The notes: generated by a model from the sequence alone, not told the origin. A DNA stretch of 34,338 nucleotides from Mesorhizobium sp. LSJC280B00 (GCF_000502835.1 NZ_AYVL01000013.1:36679-71016), one strand, 5' to 3'. Numbered from the stretch's first letter, positions 14,702 through 22,449 are shown. Program-made: numbers and translations.

Positions 14702-15793
14702 TCACGCGGCTCCCGGGCGATCGGCGATCATGGCACGTCTCGCCGACCGGCGCTGCTCGACGGCGTCGGCAAGGCCGTGCAGCACCGTTTCGGTGGTTTC
14801 CCAGTCGATACAGCCGTCGGTGATGCTCTGGCCATAGACGAGCGGCTTGCCGGGCACGACGTCCTGCCGGCCGGCGACGAGGTTGCTCTCGATCATGATG
14901 CCGACGATGCGCTCGTCGCCCGCCGCGATCTGGCCCGCCATGTCAGCCGCCACCAGCGGCTGGTTTTCCGGCTTCTTGCTGCTGTTGGCGTGGCTGACAT
15001 CGATCATCAGCCGCGGCGCCACGCCGATCCGGCCGAGCTCAGCGCAGGCAGCAGCAATGCTTGCCGCGTCATAATTCGGCACAATACCGCCGCGCAGGAT
15101 GACATGGCAGTCCTCGTTGCCGGTGGTCGTCGCGATGGCGCTGCGCCCGCCCTTTGTCACCGCCATGAAATGATGCGGCTGGGCGGCGGACTTCACCGCT
15201 TCGGCGGCAATCCGCAGATTGCCGTCGGTGCCGTTCTTGAAGCCGACCGGGCAGGACAGGCCTGACGCCAGCTCGCGATGGATCTGGCTCTCTGTCGTGC
15301 GTGCGCCGATCGCGCCCCAGGCGACGAGGTCGGCAATATATTGCGGGGTGGCCATGTCGAGGAATTCGGTGGCCGCCGGAAGGCCGAGATTGTTGACGGC
15401 GGAGAGCACGTTGCGGGCCATCCGCAACCCCTTGTCGATGTTGAAGCTGCCGTCGAGGTCGGGATCGTTGATCAGGCCCTTCCAGCCGACCGTCGTGCGC
15501 GGTTTCTCGAAATAAACCCGCATCACGATCTCCAGCCGGTCCGACAGGCTTTCACGCAGCGATGCCAAACGGCTGGCATAGTCTACGGCGGCGGCCGGGT
15601 CGTGGATCGAACAGGGGCCGACGACGACCACCAGCCGATCGTCGGCGCCGGTCAGCACGGCGTGGATGGCATTGCGTGATGCGGCAACGGTGCGCGTCGC
15701 CGTCAGCGTGCGCGGTATTTCCCGCATCACCTCGTCGGGTGTGCTCAGTTCTCTGATTTCCTTGACCCGAAGATCGTCTGTGGTCGTCAACAC
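14702..15793 (-). CDS. aroG: Class I 3-deoxy-7-phosphoheptulonate (DAHP) synthase
   Basis: The enzyme condenses phosphoenolpyruvate and erythrose 4-phosphate in the first step of aromatic amino acid synthesis. The 363-residue protein has the AroF/G/H (class I) marks: VVVVGPCSIHD with metal-binding Cys61, and EKPRTTVGWKGLINDPDLDGSF at residues 96-117. The later blocks GFKNGTDG and ISHANSSKKP-like DVSHANSSKKPENQ are also present. The start is GTG at 15793 with AGGAG 8 bases upstream. It is preceded by an aromatic-codon leader and an intrinsic terminator, so expression is very likely controlled by attenuation. Which aromatic acid inhibits the enzyme cannot be read from the sequence. Confidence 0.95.
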   Translation of the reverse strand: MLTTTDDLRVKEIRELSTPDEVMREIPRTLTATRTVAASRNAIHAVLTGADDRLVVVVGPCSIHDPAAAVDYASRLASLRESLSDRLEIVMRVYFEKPRTTVGWKGLINDPDLDGSFNIDKGLRMARNVLSAVNNLGLPAATEFLDMATPQYIADLVAWGAIGARTTESQIHRELASGLSCPVGFKNGTDGNLRIAAEAVKSAAQPHHFMAVTKGGRSAIATTTGNEDCHVILRGGIVPNYDAASIAAACAELGRIGVAPRLMIDVSHANSSKKPENQPLVAADMAGQIAAGDERIVGIMIESNLVAGRQDVVPGKPLVYGQSITDGCIDWETTETVLHGLADAVEQRRSARRAMIADRPGAA

Positions 15794-15831
15794 GGCTTCT
15801 GCTCCTGATTGGGAGACCTGCCGGCTGAAAC

Positions 15832-15856
15832 AAAAAAGCCGCCAGGTCTGGCGGCT
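15832..15856 (-). terminator. Attenuator terminator of aroG
   Basis: On the minus strand AGCCGCCA and TGGCGGCT form an 8-base stem around a 4-base loop and run into six T residues. It ends 39 bases before the aroG start and 25 bases after the leader stop. Its 5' arm can instead pair with leader bases 15903-15910, giving an antiterminator. Confidence 0.93.
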
Positions 15857-15880
15857 GTTCGGATGTTATTGCTGCAATCT

Positions 15881-15952
15881 TCAGATCGAGCGCAATCCTC
15901 CCGCCGCCAGCGAGCTCAAAAAGTACCAATATGTGGCGGTCAGGTTGATCAT
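15881..15952 (-). CDS. Aromatic leader peptide of aroG (attenuation)
   Basis: A 23-codon ORF with Tyr8-Trp9-Tyr10-Phe11 in a row, covering all three aromatic amino acids made from DAHP. Segment 1 (CCGCCA, 15939-15934) and segment 2 (CTGGCGGC, 15910-15903) flank the aromatic codons and can form a first hairpin. Segment 2 can also pair perfectly with segment 3 (GCCGCCAG), the 5' arm of the terminator. A ribosome stalled at codons 8-11 would free segment 2 to form the antiterminator; one that reaches the stop would cover it and let the terminator form. There is no ribosome site, but the promoter puts the transcript start at the A of the ATG, so the ORF seems leaderless. Confidence 0.88.
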   Translation of the reverse strand: MINLTATYWYFLSSLAAGGLRSI

Positions 15953-15959
15953 GAGGGCT

Positions 15960-15988
15960 GATATAGTCGATGCGGATGCGCTTGTCAC
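15960..15988 (-). promoter_or_regulatory. aroG promoter, placing +1 at the leader ATG
   Basis: GTGACA (-35, 15988-15983) and TATATC (-10, 15965-15960) are separated by 17 bases on the minus strand. Seven bases later comes the A of the leader-peptide ATG (15952), the expected transcription start. The same leaderless layout is known for the trpL attenuator of S. meliloti. Confidence 0.65.
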
Positions 15989-16046
15989 GTGCCTGGTGAG
16001 GAGGAGGTTTACTCCAGCCCATTCGCGATTGGCTGAAGCCCCCCGA

Positions 16047-16114
16047 ACTTCGTCATCCCAGGGCGAAGCAGGAGCGGAGCTCCGTCGCGGAGACCCTGGG
16101 ATCCATGCCGTTGC
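16047..16114 (+). repeat. Rhizobial intergenic mosaic-type repeat, left copy
   Basis: The unit starts ACTTCGTCATCCCAGGGCGA and ends near GGGATCCATGCCGT, with an internal GGAGCGGAGCTCCG palindrome. An inverted, diverged copy lies at 16168-16235. It resembles the short intergenic mosaic elements described in rhizobia; the family assignment is from memory. Confidence 0.7.
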
Positions 16115-16167
16115 CTTGGCCAAGGAGTGCTGCGGAACTAAATTCTGCATTGTAGCGACGCCTAGAT

Positions 16168-16235
16168 GTCACGGCATGGATCCTCGGGTCTGCGCCGCGT
16201 CGCTGCGCTCCTTGCTCTGCCCGTGGATGACGAAG
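16168..16235 (-). repeat. Rhizobial intergenic mosaic-type repeat, right (inverted) copy
   Basis: Reading the minus strand, it runs from CTTCGTCATCCACGGGCAGA through GGAGCGCAGCGACGCGGCGC to GGATCCATGCCGTGA. Ends match the left copy at 16047-16114 while the middle differs. Together they can fold as one long hairpin. Confidence 0.7.
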
Positions 16236-16267
16236 TGATGGGCGGCGTTCCGCTAGACTTGCCGGCG

Positions 16268-17062
16268 TTATTCCGGTGACGCCCCGGCGATGCTCTGATC
16301 GTAGTCGACCAGCGACCCGGTCATGACGCCGGACTGCGGGCTGATCATATAGCTGATCAACCGGGCAAGCTGCGCCGGCTTCACCAATTGGCCCATCGGC
16401 TGCGCGGCTTCGGCCTTCTCCAACCAGTCCTCCGGCGCGTCGTGCCATTTCTTCTGCACGATCGCCTCGCCCTCGGTGTCCATCCAGCCGGGCAGCACCG
16501 CATTGCAGCGGATGCGATTGCCGCGATAGGCATTGGCGACATTCTTGGTGAGTGTCGCCAGCGCTCCCTTGCTCGACGAATAGGGCGCCAGGAACGACTG
16601 GCCGCAATGCGCCGACATCGACAGCACGTTGACGATCGAGCCCGGTACCTGGCGCGCCAGCAAATGCGCCACCACGCCCTGCATCAGGAAAAACGGGCCG
16701 CGCACATTGGTCTGGAATATCTGGTCGAACAGATCCTCGGAGGTCTCGACCAGCGAGCCGCGAGCCGAGGTGGCAGCGGCGTTGACCAGCGCGTTGACGG
16801 TACCAAAATGGCCAATCGCCGTTTCGACCGCACGCTTGCAGTCGGCCACTTTTGAGACGTCGGCGCTGATGAAGATGGCATCGACGCCTGCCCCCTTGAG
16901 GATGGCGACAGCCTTGTCGCCCTTCTCCTGCGAGCGGCCGATCAGCGCCAGCGCCCGGCAGCCCTCATCGGCCAGCGCTTCGGCGACGGCAAAGCCGATG
17001 CCTTGTGCGCCGCCGGTGACGATGGCGCGTGTTTCGGAATTGCGACCGGCTGAACCGTTCAT
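16268..17062 (-). CDS. SDR family oxidoreductase of the inositol transport operon
   Basis: A 264-residue short-chain dehydrogenase with TGGAQGIG at residues 16-23, a modified NNAG (VNAAAT), Ser in VLSMSAH, and the YxxxK pair in YSSSK, followed by the PGWMDTEG loop. It starts 23 bases after iolG and is the last gene of the minus-strand unit with the binding protein, permease, ATPase and iolG. That placement suggests it oxidises an inositol derivative, such as a second isomer or a demethylated intermediate, but no substrate can be read from the sequence. Confidence 0.88.
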   Translation of the reverse strand: MNGSAGRNSETRAIVTGGAQGIGFAVAEALADEGCRALALIGRSQEKGDKAVAILKGAGVDAIFISADVSKVADCKRAVETAIGHFGTVNALVNAAATSARGSLVETSEDLFDQIFQTNVRGPFFLMQGVVAHLLARQVPGSIVNVLSMSAHCGQSFLAPYSSSKGALATLTKNVANAYRGNRIRCNAVLPGWMDTEGEAIVQKKWHDAPEDWLEKAEAAQPMGQLVKPAQLARLISYMISPQSGVMTGSLVDYDQSIAGASPE

Positions 17063-17085
17063 CGCCTTGCTCCTGTGCTTGATAG

Positions 17086-18087
17086 TCAGATTGTTTTGTC
17101 GAGGCGGATGGTCTTGCCTTCCTTGGCCGATTTCAGCGCCGCATCCGCCAGCCTGAGCGCCACCAGCCCGTCCTTGCCGCTCGGCGTCGCCTTCTTGCCT
17201 GACGTCGCTGCCGCAATGAAGGCAGCGATCTCGTTAGCATAGGCGTCGAGATAACGGGTCATGAAGAAATCGTGCAGCGGCGGCCGCGTATAGCCTTTCT
17301 CATTGGCCAGTTCGATCGACACCGGCCGCTGGTTCTCGGCCGCAATCATGCCTTTCGAGCCATGCACCTCGATGCGCTGGTCGTAGCCGTAGGTGGCGCG
17401 GCGTGAGTTGGAGATAACGCATTGCTTGCCGGAGGCAGTTTCGAGGATGACGCTGACGCTGTCGAAGTCGCCGGCCTCGCCGATCTTCTTGTCGACCAGC
17501 ACCGAAGCATGCGCGCTGACCGCCACCGGCTCCTCGCCGAGCAGGAAGCGCGCCATGTCGAAATCATGAATGGTCATGTCGCGGAAGATGCCGCCCGAGC
17601 GGCCGATATAGTCGAGCGGCGGCGGGCCGGGATCGCGCGAGGTGATTGTCACCATTTCGACAGTGCCGATGGCGCCGTCGTCGATCGCCTTGCGCACGGC
17701 GGCAAAATGCGGATCGAAGCGGCGGTTGAAGCCGACCATCAGGGTGGCGCCGGCCTTGTCGACGACGGCCAGGCAACGTTCCACCCGGGCGGCGTCGAGG
17801 TCGATCGGCTTTTCGCAGAAAATCGCTTTACCCGCTTTGGCGAAGCGTTCGATCAGATCGGCATGGGTATCGGTCGGCGTGCAGATGACGACCGCATCGA
17901 TATCGCCGGCCTTCTCGATGGCATCGATGCTGCGCACTTCGGCGCCATAGGCAGAGGCCAGATCGGTCGCCGCCTTCTCGAAGGCGTCGGCAACTGCGAC
18001 CAGCCTGGCCTCAGGATTGGAACCGACGGCGCGAGCATGGACCTTGCCGATACGGCCGGCACCGAGAAGAGCAAAGCGAAGAGGCAT
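17086..18087 (-). CDS. iolG: Myo-inositol 2-dehydrogenase IolG
   Basis: IolG oxidises myo-inositol to 2-keto-myo-inositol (scyllo-inosose) with NAD. The 333-residue Gfo/Idh/MocA protein has GAGRIGKVHA at residues 9-18, CEKPIDL at 91-97 (catalytic Lys93) and the D-x3-H pair Asp170/His174 in FRDMTIHDFD, all in their usual places for inositol dehydrogenases. Length is typical. AAGGA lies upstream of the ATG. It is encoded directly after the transporter ATPase, coupling uptake to the first oxidation; IolE at 5650-6567 takes the product. Confidence 0.92.
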   Translation of the reverse strand: MPLRFALLGAGRIGKVHARAVGSNPEARLVAVADAFEKAATDLASAYGAEVRSIDAIEKAGDIDAVVICTPTDTHADLIERFAKAGKAIFCEKPIDLDAARVERCLAVVDKAGATLMVGFNRRFDPHFAAVRKAIDDGAIGTVEMVTITSRDPGPPPLDYIGRSGGIFRDMTIHDFDMARFLLGEEPVAVSAHASVLVDKKIGEAGDFDSVSVILETASGKQCVISNSRRATYGYDQRIEVHGSKGMIAAENQRPVSIELANEKGYTRPPLHDFFMTRYLDAYANEIAAFIAAATSGKKATPSGKDGLVALRLADAALKSAKEGKTIRLDKTI

Positions 18088-18155
18088 GAAGAGTTTTCCT
18101 TTGAGAATGGTTCGGAAGGGAGGGCGTGTTAGCGCCTGTGGCTCGGCGTTGGCCG

Positions 18156-18923
18156 TTACGCCGCAAGTTCCGCCTGCCCGGTCTTGGCGCCGGTGATGTA
18201 GGAGACGATATCGTTGCCGTCGGTGTCCTGCTTGCGCAAATTGGCGACGATGCGGCCGCGCCGGAAAACGACGATGCGGTCGACCAGGTCGAACACCTGG
18301 CGCATGTTGTGAGAGATCAGGATCAGCGGTTCGCCATTCTCCTTCAGCGTGCGGATGATGTTTTCGACCTGCATCGTCTCCTGCACGCCGAGTGCCGCCG
18401 TCGGCTCATCCATGATGATGAGCTTGGAAGCAAAGGTCGCGGTTCTGGCAATTGCTACGCACTGGCGCTGGCCGCCCGACATATGACGGATGGTGTTGGA
18501 AAGATTGGGGATCTTGACCGCTGTCCGGACCAAGGCTGCCTCGGTCGCCTTGCGCATGAACTTGCGATCGAGGATCGAGAAGGGCCCGAGATTGAAAAGC
18601 ACCCGCTCGCGGCCGAGGAACAGGTTCGACGGCACGTCGAGGTCGTCGGCGAGCGCCAGGTTCTGGAACACCGTCTCGATGCCCGCCTCGCGGGCTTCGA
18701 TGGGGCCGGCAAAATTCACTTCCTTGCCGTCGAACCACATCCTGCCGCTGGTGCGCTGCTCGACGCCGGTGATCTGGCGTACGAAGGTCGATTTGCCGGC
18801 GCCATTGTCGCCCATGATGGCGACATGCTCGCCCTTGCGCAGCTCGAAGTCGGCACCCTCCAGCGCATGGACGCCGCCATAATACTTGGTCAGGTTTTCG
18901 GTTTTCAGGACGATGTCCGACAT
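18156..18923 (-). CDS. Inositol/sugar ABC transporter ATP-binding protein (single domain)
   Basis: A 255-residue ABC ATPase with Walker A GDNGAGKST (residues 38-46), the signature MSGGQRQ near 148 and Walker B LIIMDEPTAAL, followed by the switch His in LISHN. It has only one nucleotide-binding domain, as in FrcA-type sugar transporters, not the doubled RbsA form, so it should act as a homodimer. The start at 18923 lies two bases past the permease stop. The neighbouring iolG and the operator of the operon point to inositol or a derivative as substrate. Confidence 0.9.
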   Translation of the reverse strand: MSDIVLKTENLTKYYGGVHALEGADFELRKGEHVAIMGDNGAGKSTFVRQITGVEQRTSGRMWFDGKEVNFAGPIEAREAGIETVFQNLALADDLDVPSNLFLGRERVLFNLGPFSILDRKFMRKATEAALVRTAVKIPNLSNTIRHMSGGQRQCVAIARTATFASKLIIMDEPTAALGVQETMQVENIIRTLKENGEPLILISHNMRQVFDLVDRIVVFRRGRIVANLRKQDTDGNDIVSYITGAKTGQAELAA

Positions 18924-18925
18924 GA

Positions 18926-20002
18926 TCAAGCCCTCATTGCCCGCAGGCGTTGGCGCCACTGGTCGAGAACGACTGCGCCGACGATGATCACGCCTTTGAC
19001 CATCTCCTGATAATAGGCGTCGAGGCGCAGAAAGGTGAAGCCGGAGATGATGACGCCGAAGATCAGCGAGCCGATCACTGTCCCGATAATCGAACCGCGG
19101 CCGCCCGACAGCGAGACGCCGCCGATAACCGCCATGGCGATCGCGTCGAGCTCGTACATTACACCCATGCCGGCCTGGGCGGTGAGATTCTTGGAGCTCA
19201 GCACCACGGCGGCGAGCGCGGCGAGGACGCCGGCAATGACGTAGACGAGGATCTTGTGGTTGGCGATGTTGATGCCGGACATGCGCGCGGCGTCCTCATT
19301 GGAGCCGATTGCATAGCAGTGCTTGCCATATTTGGTGTAACTCAGGATCAGCTGGAACAGCACTGCGAGCGATATGAAAATGATGACCGGCATCAGCCCC
19401 TTGCCGATGACGGCGAAACTCTCGGTCGGAAACGAGATCGGCTGCCCCTTTGACCACCATTTGGCGATGCCGCGCGCGGTGACCATCATGCCGAGCGTGG
19501 CGATGAACGGCGGGATGCGCGTGTAGGCGATCAAAGCGCCGTTGACCAGGCCGGCAAGCAGGCCGCAGCCGATCGCGACCAGCACGGGCACGATCACCGG
19601 CAGGTCGGTCCAGCCCTGGGCGATGAACATCGCCTTCGGGTTCGGGTTGCCATTGACGGTCGCCACCTGGGCGAAGCTCATGGCTATCATCGCCGTGGCG
19701 CCGACGATCGAACCTGAGGACAGGTCGATGCCGCCGGTAATGATCACCTGCGTCACGCCGATGGCAATGATGCCGACTATCGACACCTGCAGGATGATGA
19801 TCTGCAGGCGCGCTTCGTTGAAGATCGCATCGATATTGTCGCGGGTGTTGAACAGGAAGCTGTCGCCCAGGAAAACCCGGCCGATCAGCTCGAAAGCGCC
19901 GACCAGGATGACGAGCGCCAGGAAGACGTTGAATTCGGCCGGCCATGCGCGCCGTTTCGCATCATAGCTGAGCCCGCCGACGCCGTGAGATGTCTGTGCC
20001 AA
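18926..20002 (-). CDS. Inositol/sugar ABC transporter permease
   Basis: A 358-residue polytopic membrane protein of the RbsC/FrcC type. GGIDLSSGSIVG near residues 90-101 is the family hallmark, and AMAVIGGVSLSGGRGSIIGT near 288-307 is the ATPase-contact region. It sits between the binding-protein gene and the ATPase gene in one unit. The 114-base gap after the binding-protein gene carries a strong hairpin (20058-20099), so this gene is probably expressed at a lower level than the binding protein. Confidence 0.92.
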   Translation of the reverse strand: MAQTSHGVGGLSYDAKRRAWPAEFNVFLALVILVGAFELIGRVFLGDSFLFNTRDNIDAIFNEARLQIIILQVSIVGIIAIGVTQVIITGGIDLSSGSIVGATAMIAMSFAQVATVNGNPNPKAMFIAQGWTDLPVIVPVLVAIGCGLLAGLVNGALIAYTRIPPFIATLGMMVTARGIAKWWSKGQPISFPTESFAVIGKGLMPVIIFISLAVLFQLILSYTKYGKHCYAIGSNEDAARMSGINIANHKILVYVIAGVLAALAAVVLSSKNLTAQAGMGVMYELDAIAMAVIGGVSLSGGRGSIIGTVIGSLIFGVIISGFTFLRLDAYYQEMVKGVIIVGAVVLDQWRQRLRAMRA

Positions 20003-20057
20003 TCGTGCTTCCTCCGTCAGCCACGGTCTCCACTCGGCGCTGTTCAGGCCGAGAGGG

Positions 20058-20099
20058 AAAAAGCGGAGCGGCGCTGTCTTACTTTGGCGCGCCGCTCCG
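20058..20099 (-). terminator. Intercistronic terminator/stabiliser between binding protein and permease
   Basis: On the minus strand CGGAGCGGCGC pairs perfectly with GCGCCGCTCCG (11 pairs, 14-base loop), followed by C and five T residues. It begins 18 bases after the binding-protein stop. Such elements stop part of the transcription and shield the upstream message, giving excess periplasmic protein over membrane parts. Confidence 0.82.
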
Positions 20100-20116
20100 T
20101 ATCGGACAGGTCCGCC

Positions 20117-21058
20117 TCAGTTCTTCTTCAGGAACTTGTCGATATTTGCCGGCGTGACCAGCTGGAACGGGATGTAGACCTTGTGCTCGACCTTCTCGCC
20201 CTTCGCCAGCTTGAGCGCTGCGTCAAGCGCGCCGGCACCCTGGCCGGCCGCGTCCTGGAACACCGTCGCATCGAGGTCGCCCGCCTGCATCGCGGCAAGC
20301 GCATCCTGGGTAGCGTCGACCCCGCCGACGACAACCGACTTCATGTCGATGTTGGCGGCCTTCATCGCCTGGATGGCGCCGATGGCGCTTTCGTCATTAT
20401 TGGCGATGACGCCGTCGAACGGCTTGCCGGTCGACAGCCAGTTGGTCATCAGGTTCTGCGCTTCTTCGCGCTTCCAGTTCGACGTCTGCTTGTCGATGAT
20501 CTTGATGAAGCTGCACTCCGGCGTGGCGATCACGTCGTCAATGTCCTTGGTGCGCTGCACCGCTGCCTGATTCGACAGCTCGCCCATGATCACATAGACG
20601 TTGGCTTCAGTCTTGCCGGCCTCCTTGAACAGGCGGCAGACCTCCTTGGTCTCGAGCGTGCCGGAATCGGCTTCGTTCGAGGCGACGAAGGCCTGGTTTT
20701 CGGGCAGCGTGTCGACGTTGACCGGCTCGCGATTGACATAGACCAGTGGAATCTTGGCAGCGGCGGCTGCGTCCGACATCGCCTGAGTCGCCGAGGTGTC
20801 GACCGGGTTGACGATGATGGCGTCGACGCCTGAGGCGGCGAAGTTCTTGATCTGGTCGAGTTGCTTGGCGACGTCGTTCTGCGCATCCTCCACCTGCAGC
20901 TCGACGCCGTCCATGCCCTTGGCCTGTTCAATCATGCCGTTGCGCAGCACGGTGAGAAAATTGTCGTCGAACAACGCCATCGACACGCCGATCTTGGCAG
21001 CAAAGGCGGACGAACTCATCAGCGCCGTGAACGCGACGCCCAAAAGCAGTTTTTTCAT
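20117..21058 (-). CDS. Periplasmic inositol/rhizopine-type sugar-binding protein
   Basis: A 313-residue periplasmic binding protein of the RbsB/Peripla_BP_4 family. Residues 1-20 form a signal peptide (MKKLLLGVAFTALMSSSAFA), giving a mature start near Ala21/Lys22. Family blocks seen include VEDAQNDVAKQLDQIKNF, ASGVDAIIVNPVDTSAT, FDGVIANNDESAIGAIQAM and VVGGVDATQDALAAMQAGDL. It leads the unit with permease, ATPase, iolG and an SDR, so inositol is the best substrate. The divergent MocDEF set raises the option of rhizopine or a methyl-inositol (MocB-like). The start at 21058 gives a clean signal peptide and has GGAG about 8 bases before it. Confidence 0.9.
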   Translation of the reverse strand: MKKLLLGVAFTALMSSSAFAAKIGVSMALFDDNFLTVLRNGMIEQAKGMDGVELQVEDAQNDVAKQLDQIKNFAASGVDAIIVNPVDTSATQAMSDAAAAAKIPLVYVNREPVNVDTLPENQAFVASNEADSGTLETKEVCRLFKEAGKTEANVYVIMGELSNQAAVQRTKDIDDVIATPECSFIKIIDKQTSNWKREEAQNLMTNWLSTGKPFDGVIANNDESAIGAIQAMKAANIDMKSVVVGGVDATQDALAAMQAGDLDATVFQDAAGQGAGALDAALKLAKGEKVEHKVYIPFQLVTPANIDKFLKKN

Positions 21059-21367
21059 TTTATTTCTCCTCCACATTGGTGTCCGGCTGCACCGATCTAC
21101 CCGGAATCCCCGATCTCGCAGGGAATTCTCTCCCGATTGCCATTTTTAGTTCCGGAGGCATTTGCCTGAAACAGATCTTCCGGAACGAAAGAACCAAAAT
21201 TCTCAGTTGGTGAAATATTTATTCCATTTCGCTTGGGCGTCAAGCGAGATTTCGCCATGAGGAATGGATTTTCGGCATTTCGAGCGCTTTTAGACGGACG
21301 CTAACGCAAGCCAGGCCTGAAAGCGTTCTGATAGATTACATCATGTCTGCCGCCGATGACCGCGACG
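21059..21367. other. Gene-free leader and regulatory stretch before the transporter operon
   Basis: This 309-base stretch lies between lacI (ending at 21368) and the binding-protein gene. It contains a likely promoter with an overlapping IolR-like site (21212-21243), a GGAA-N6-TTCG near-match at 21261-21274 and a TTCCGGAA palindrome at 21178-21185. The leader from the predicted start to the ATG would be about 150 bases, long enough for further control. No coding region was found. Confidence 0.6.
21212..21243 (-). promoter_or_regulatory. Transporter-operon promoter with overlapping IolR-like operator
   Basis: On the minus strand TTGACG (-35, 21243-21238) is followed after 16 bases by TAAATA (-10, 21221-21216). 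GGAATAAATATTTC (21225-21212) covers the -10 and is almost the same as the GGAATTATTATTTC that covers the -10 of iolC. Shared control by IolR is the simplest reading. Confidence 0.5.
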
Positions 21368-22399
21368 TCAGATGTTTTCCGGCAGATAAATGTCGAAGGG
21401 CAGAAAGGTCTGGCCCGGCGCATTCGCAGCGCCGGTCTCGATGGCATGCGCCATCAGCCCGACAAGCTCGCGGCAAAGCGCCGCCAGTGGCGTCGAGATC
21501 ACCATGGTCAGGAAATTATCTGCCAGCGCCGCGCGGGAGTCGGGCGTGATCTCGTTGCAGACGACCGCCGGCATCTCAGCCGGCTTTGCCTCCCTCAGCG
21601 CCGAGATCGCGCCTTCCATGCCGCCACCGGCGACATAGCAACCGGCGAGATCAGGGTGGCGGGCCAGAAGCTCGATCATTGCATCATGCGTGATCTGGTT
21701 CGCTTCCAGATTGACCAACGTCTCGAGGAGAGTGAATTCCGGCGCCTGCTCGCGAAAGAAGGAGCGAAAACCGATCTCGCGAAGCTCATGGCCATGGAAG
21801 CGATGGCTGCCGACGAAGAGGGCAACCTTGCCAGGTCTCTTCGCGGCCTTCGAGATCATCCAGGCAGCGGTGCGGCCGACCTTGCGATTGTCCAGGCCAA
21901 CATAGCCCTCGCGAATACCGGACGCAAAGTCGGAAAGCAGGGAGAACACCGGTACGCCATTGGCTTTGAGAGCCTCGACGGCGACCGTCAGCGTCGGGTG
22001 ATCAGGCCCGACCAGGGCGACGGCCCTGGATTTGGCGGCCAGCTTGCGCATCCGCTCGACGATCTCGTCCGGCGCCAGCGAAGCGGCGAAGTCGATGGTG
22101 GCCACGCCGCGAAAGCGCGGCGACTGCGATACCGCCAGTTCAAGCTCGCGGGCAAATTCACTGTAGAAGACGTCCTCCCGTCTCAACAGCAGGAACCCGA
22201 GCCGGTATTCGGGCAATTCATGGCGCATCCGCTGCTTGATCAATCCGGCTGCGTGATAGCCGATGCTGGTCGCGGCCTCATAGACGCGGCGCGCGGTTTC
22301 TTCGCGCACCGGCAAGCGGTTGTTCAGCACCCGGTCGACGGTGGCAACGCTGACCCCCGAAATGCGCGCCAGGTCGGTGATCGTCGGCCGTTTCGCCAT
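21368..22399 (-). CDS. LacI family transcriptional regulator
   Basis: A 343-residue LacI/GalR regulator. The N-terminal helix-turn-helix TITDLARISGVSVATVDRVL (about residues 6-25) is followed by the hinge and a periplasmic-binding-protein-like sensor domain (about 60-340) with segments such as VALVGPDHPTL and GYVGLDNRKVGRTAAWMI. It lies between the inositol-type transporter operon and divergent mocDEF, and is a likely regulator of mocDEF and perhaps the transporter. A palindrome in the shared region at 22450-22462 is a candidate operator. The effector should be the imported cyclitol or a product of it. Confidence 0.9.
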   Translation of the reverse strand: MAKRPTITDLARISGVSVATVDRVLNNRLPVREETARRVYEAATSIGYHAAGLIKQRMRHELPEYRLGFLLLRREDVFYSEFARELELAVSQSPRFRGVATIDFAASLAPDEIVERMRKLAAKSRAVALVGPDHPTLTVAVEALKANGVPVFSLLSDFASGIREGYVGLDNRKVGRTAAWMISKAAKRPGKVALFVGSHRFHGHELREIGFRSFFREQAPEFTLLETLVNLEANQITHDAMIELLARHPDLAGCYVAGGGMEGAISALREAKPAEMPAVVCNEITPDSRAALADNFLTMVISTPLAALCRELVGLMAHAIETGAANAPGQTFLPFDIYLPENI

Positions 22400-22449
22400 C
22401 GCTGCCTCATTCCACTGTTTGGCCCTTTTACACCATTCTGATGGAAAAT

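Larger units (their letters stand above)
15953..16267. other. Gene-free stretch between the aroG leader and an SDR gene
   Basis: This 315-base stretch holds the aroG promoter and an inverted pair of intergenic repeats (16047-16114 and 16168-16235), with no convincing coding region. The repeats lie just past the end of the minus-strand SDR gene and probably end its transcript before the aroG promoter. Confidence 0.75.

Noticed and set aside
15953..16150. Longer coding region running into the aroG leader frame from upstream
   Set aside because: The frame is open back to about 16150 but crosses an intergenic repeat and the promoter; only the last 23 codons, with the aromatic cluster, fit a leader peptide.
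21178..21185. TTCCGGAA palindrome as an IolR operator
   Set aside because: It lacks the six-base gap of GGAA-N6-TTCC and has the half-sites in the opposite order; it is noted only as a palindrome.
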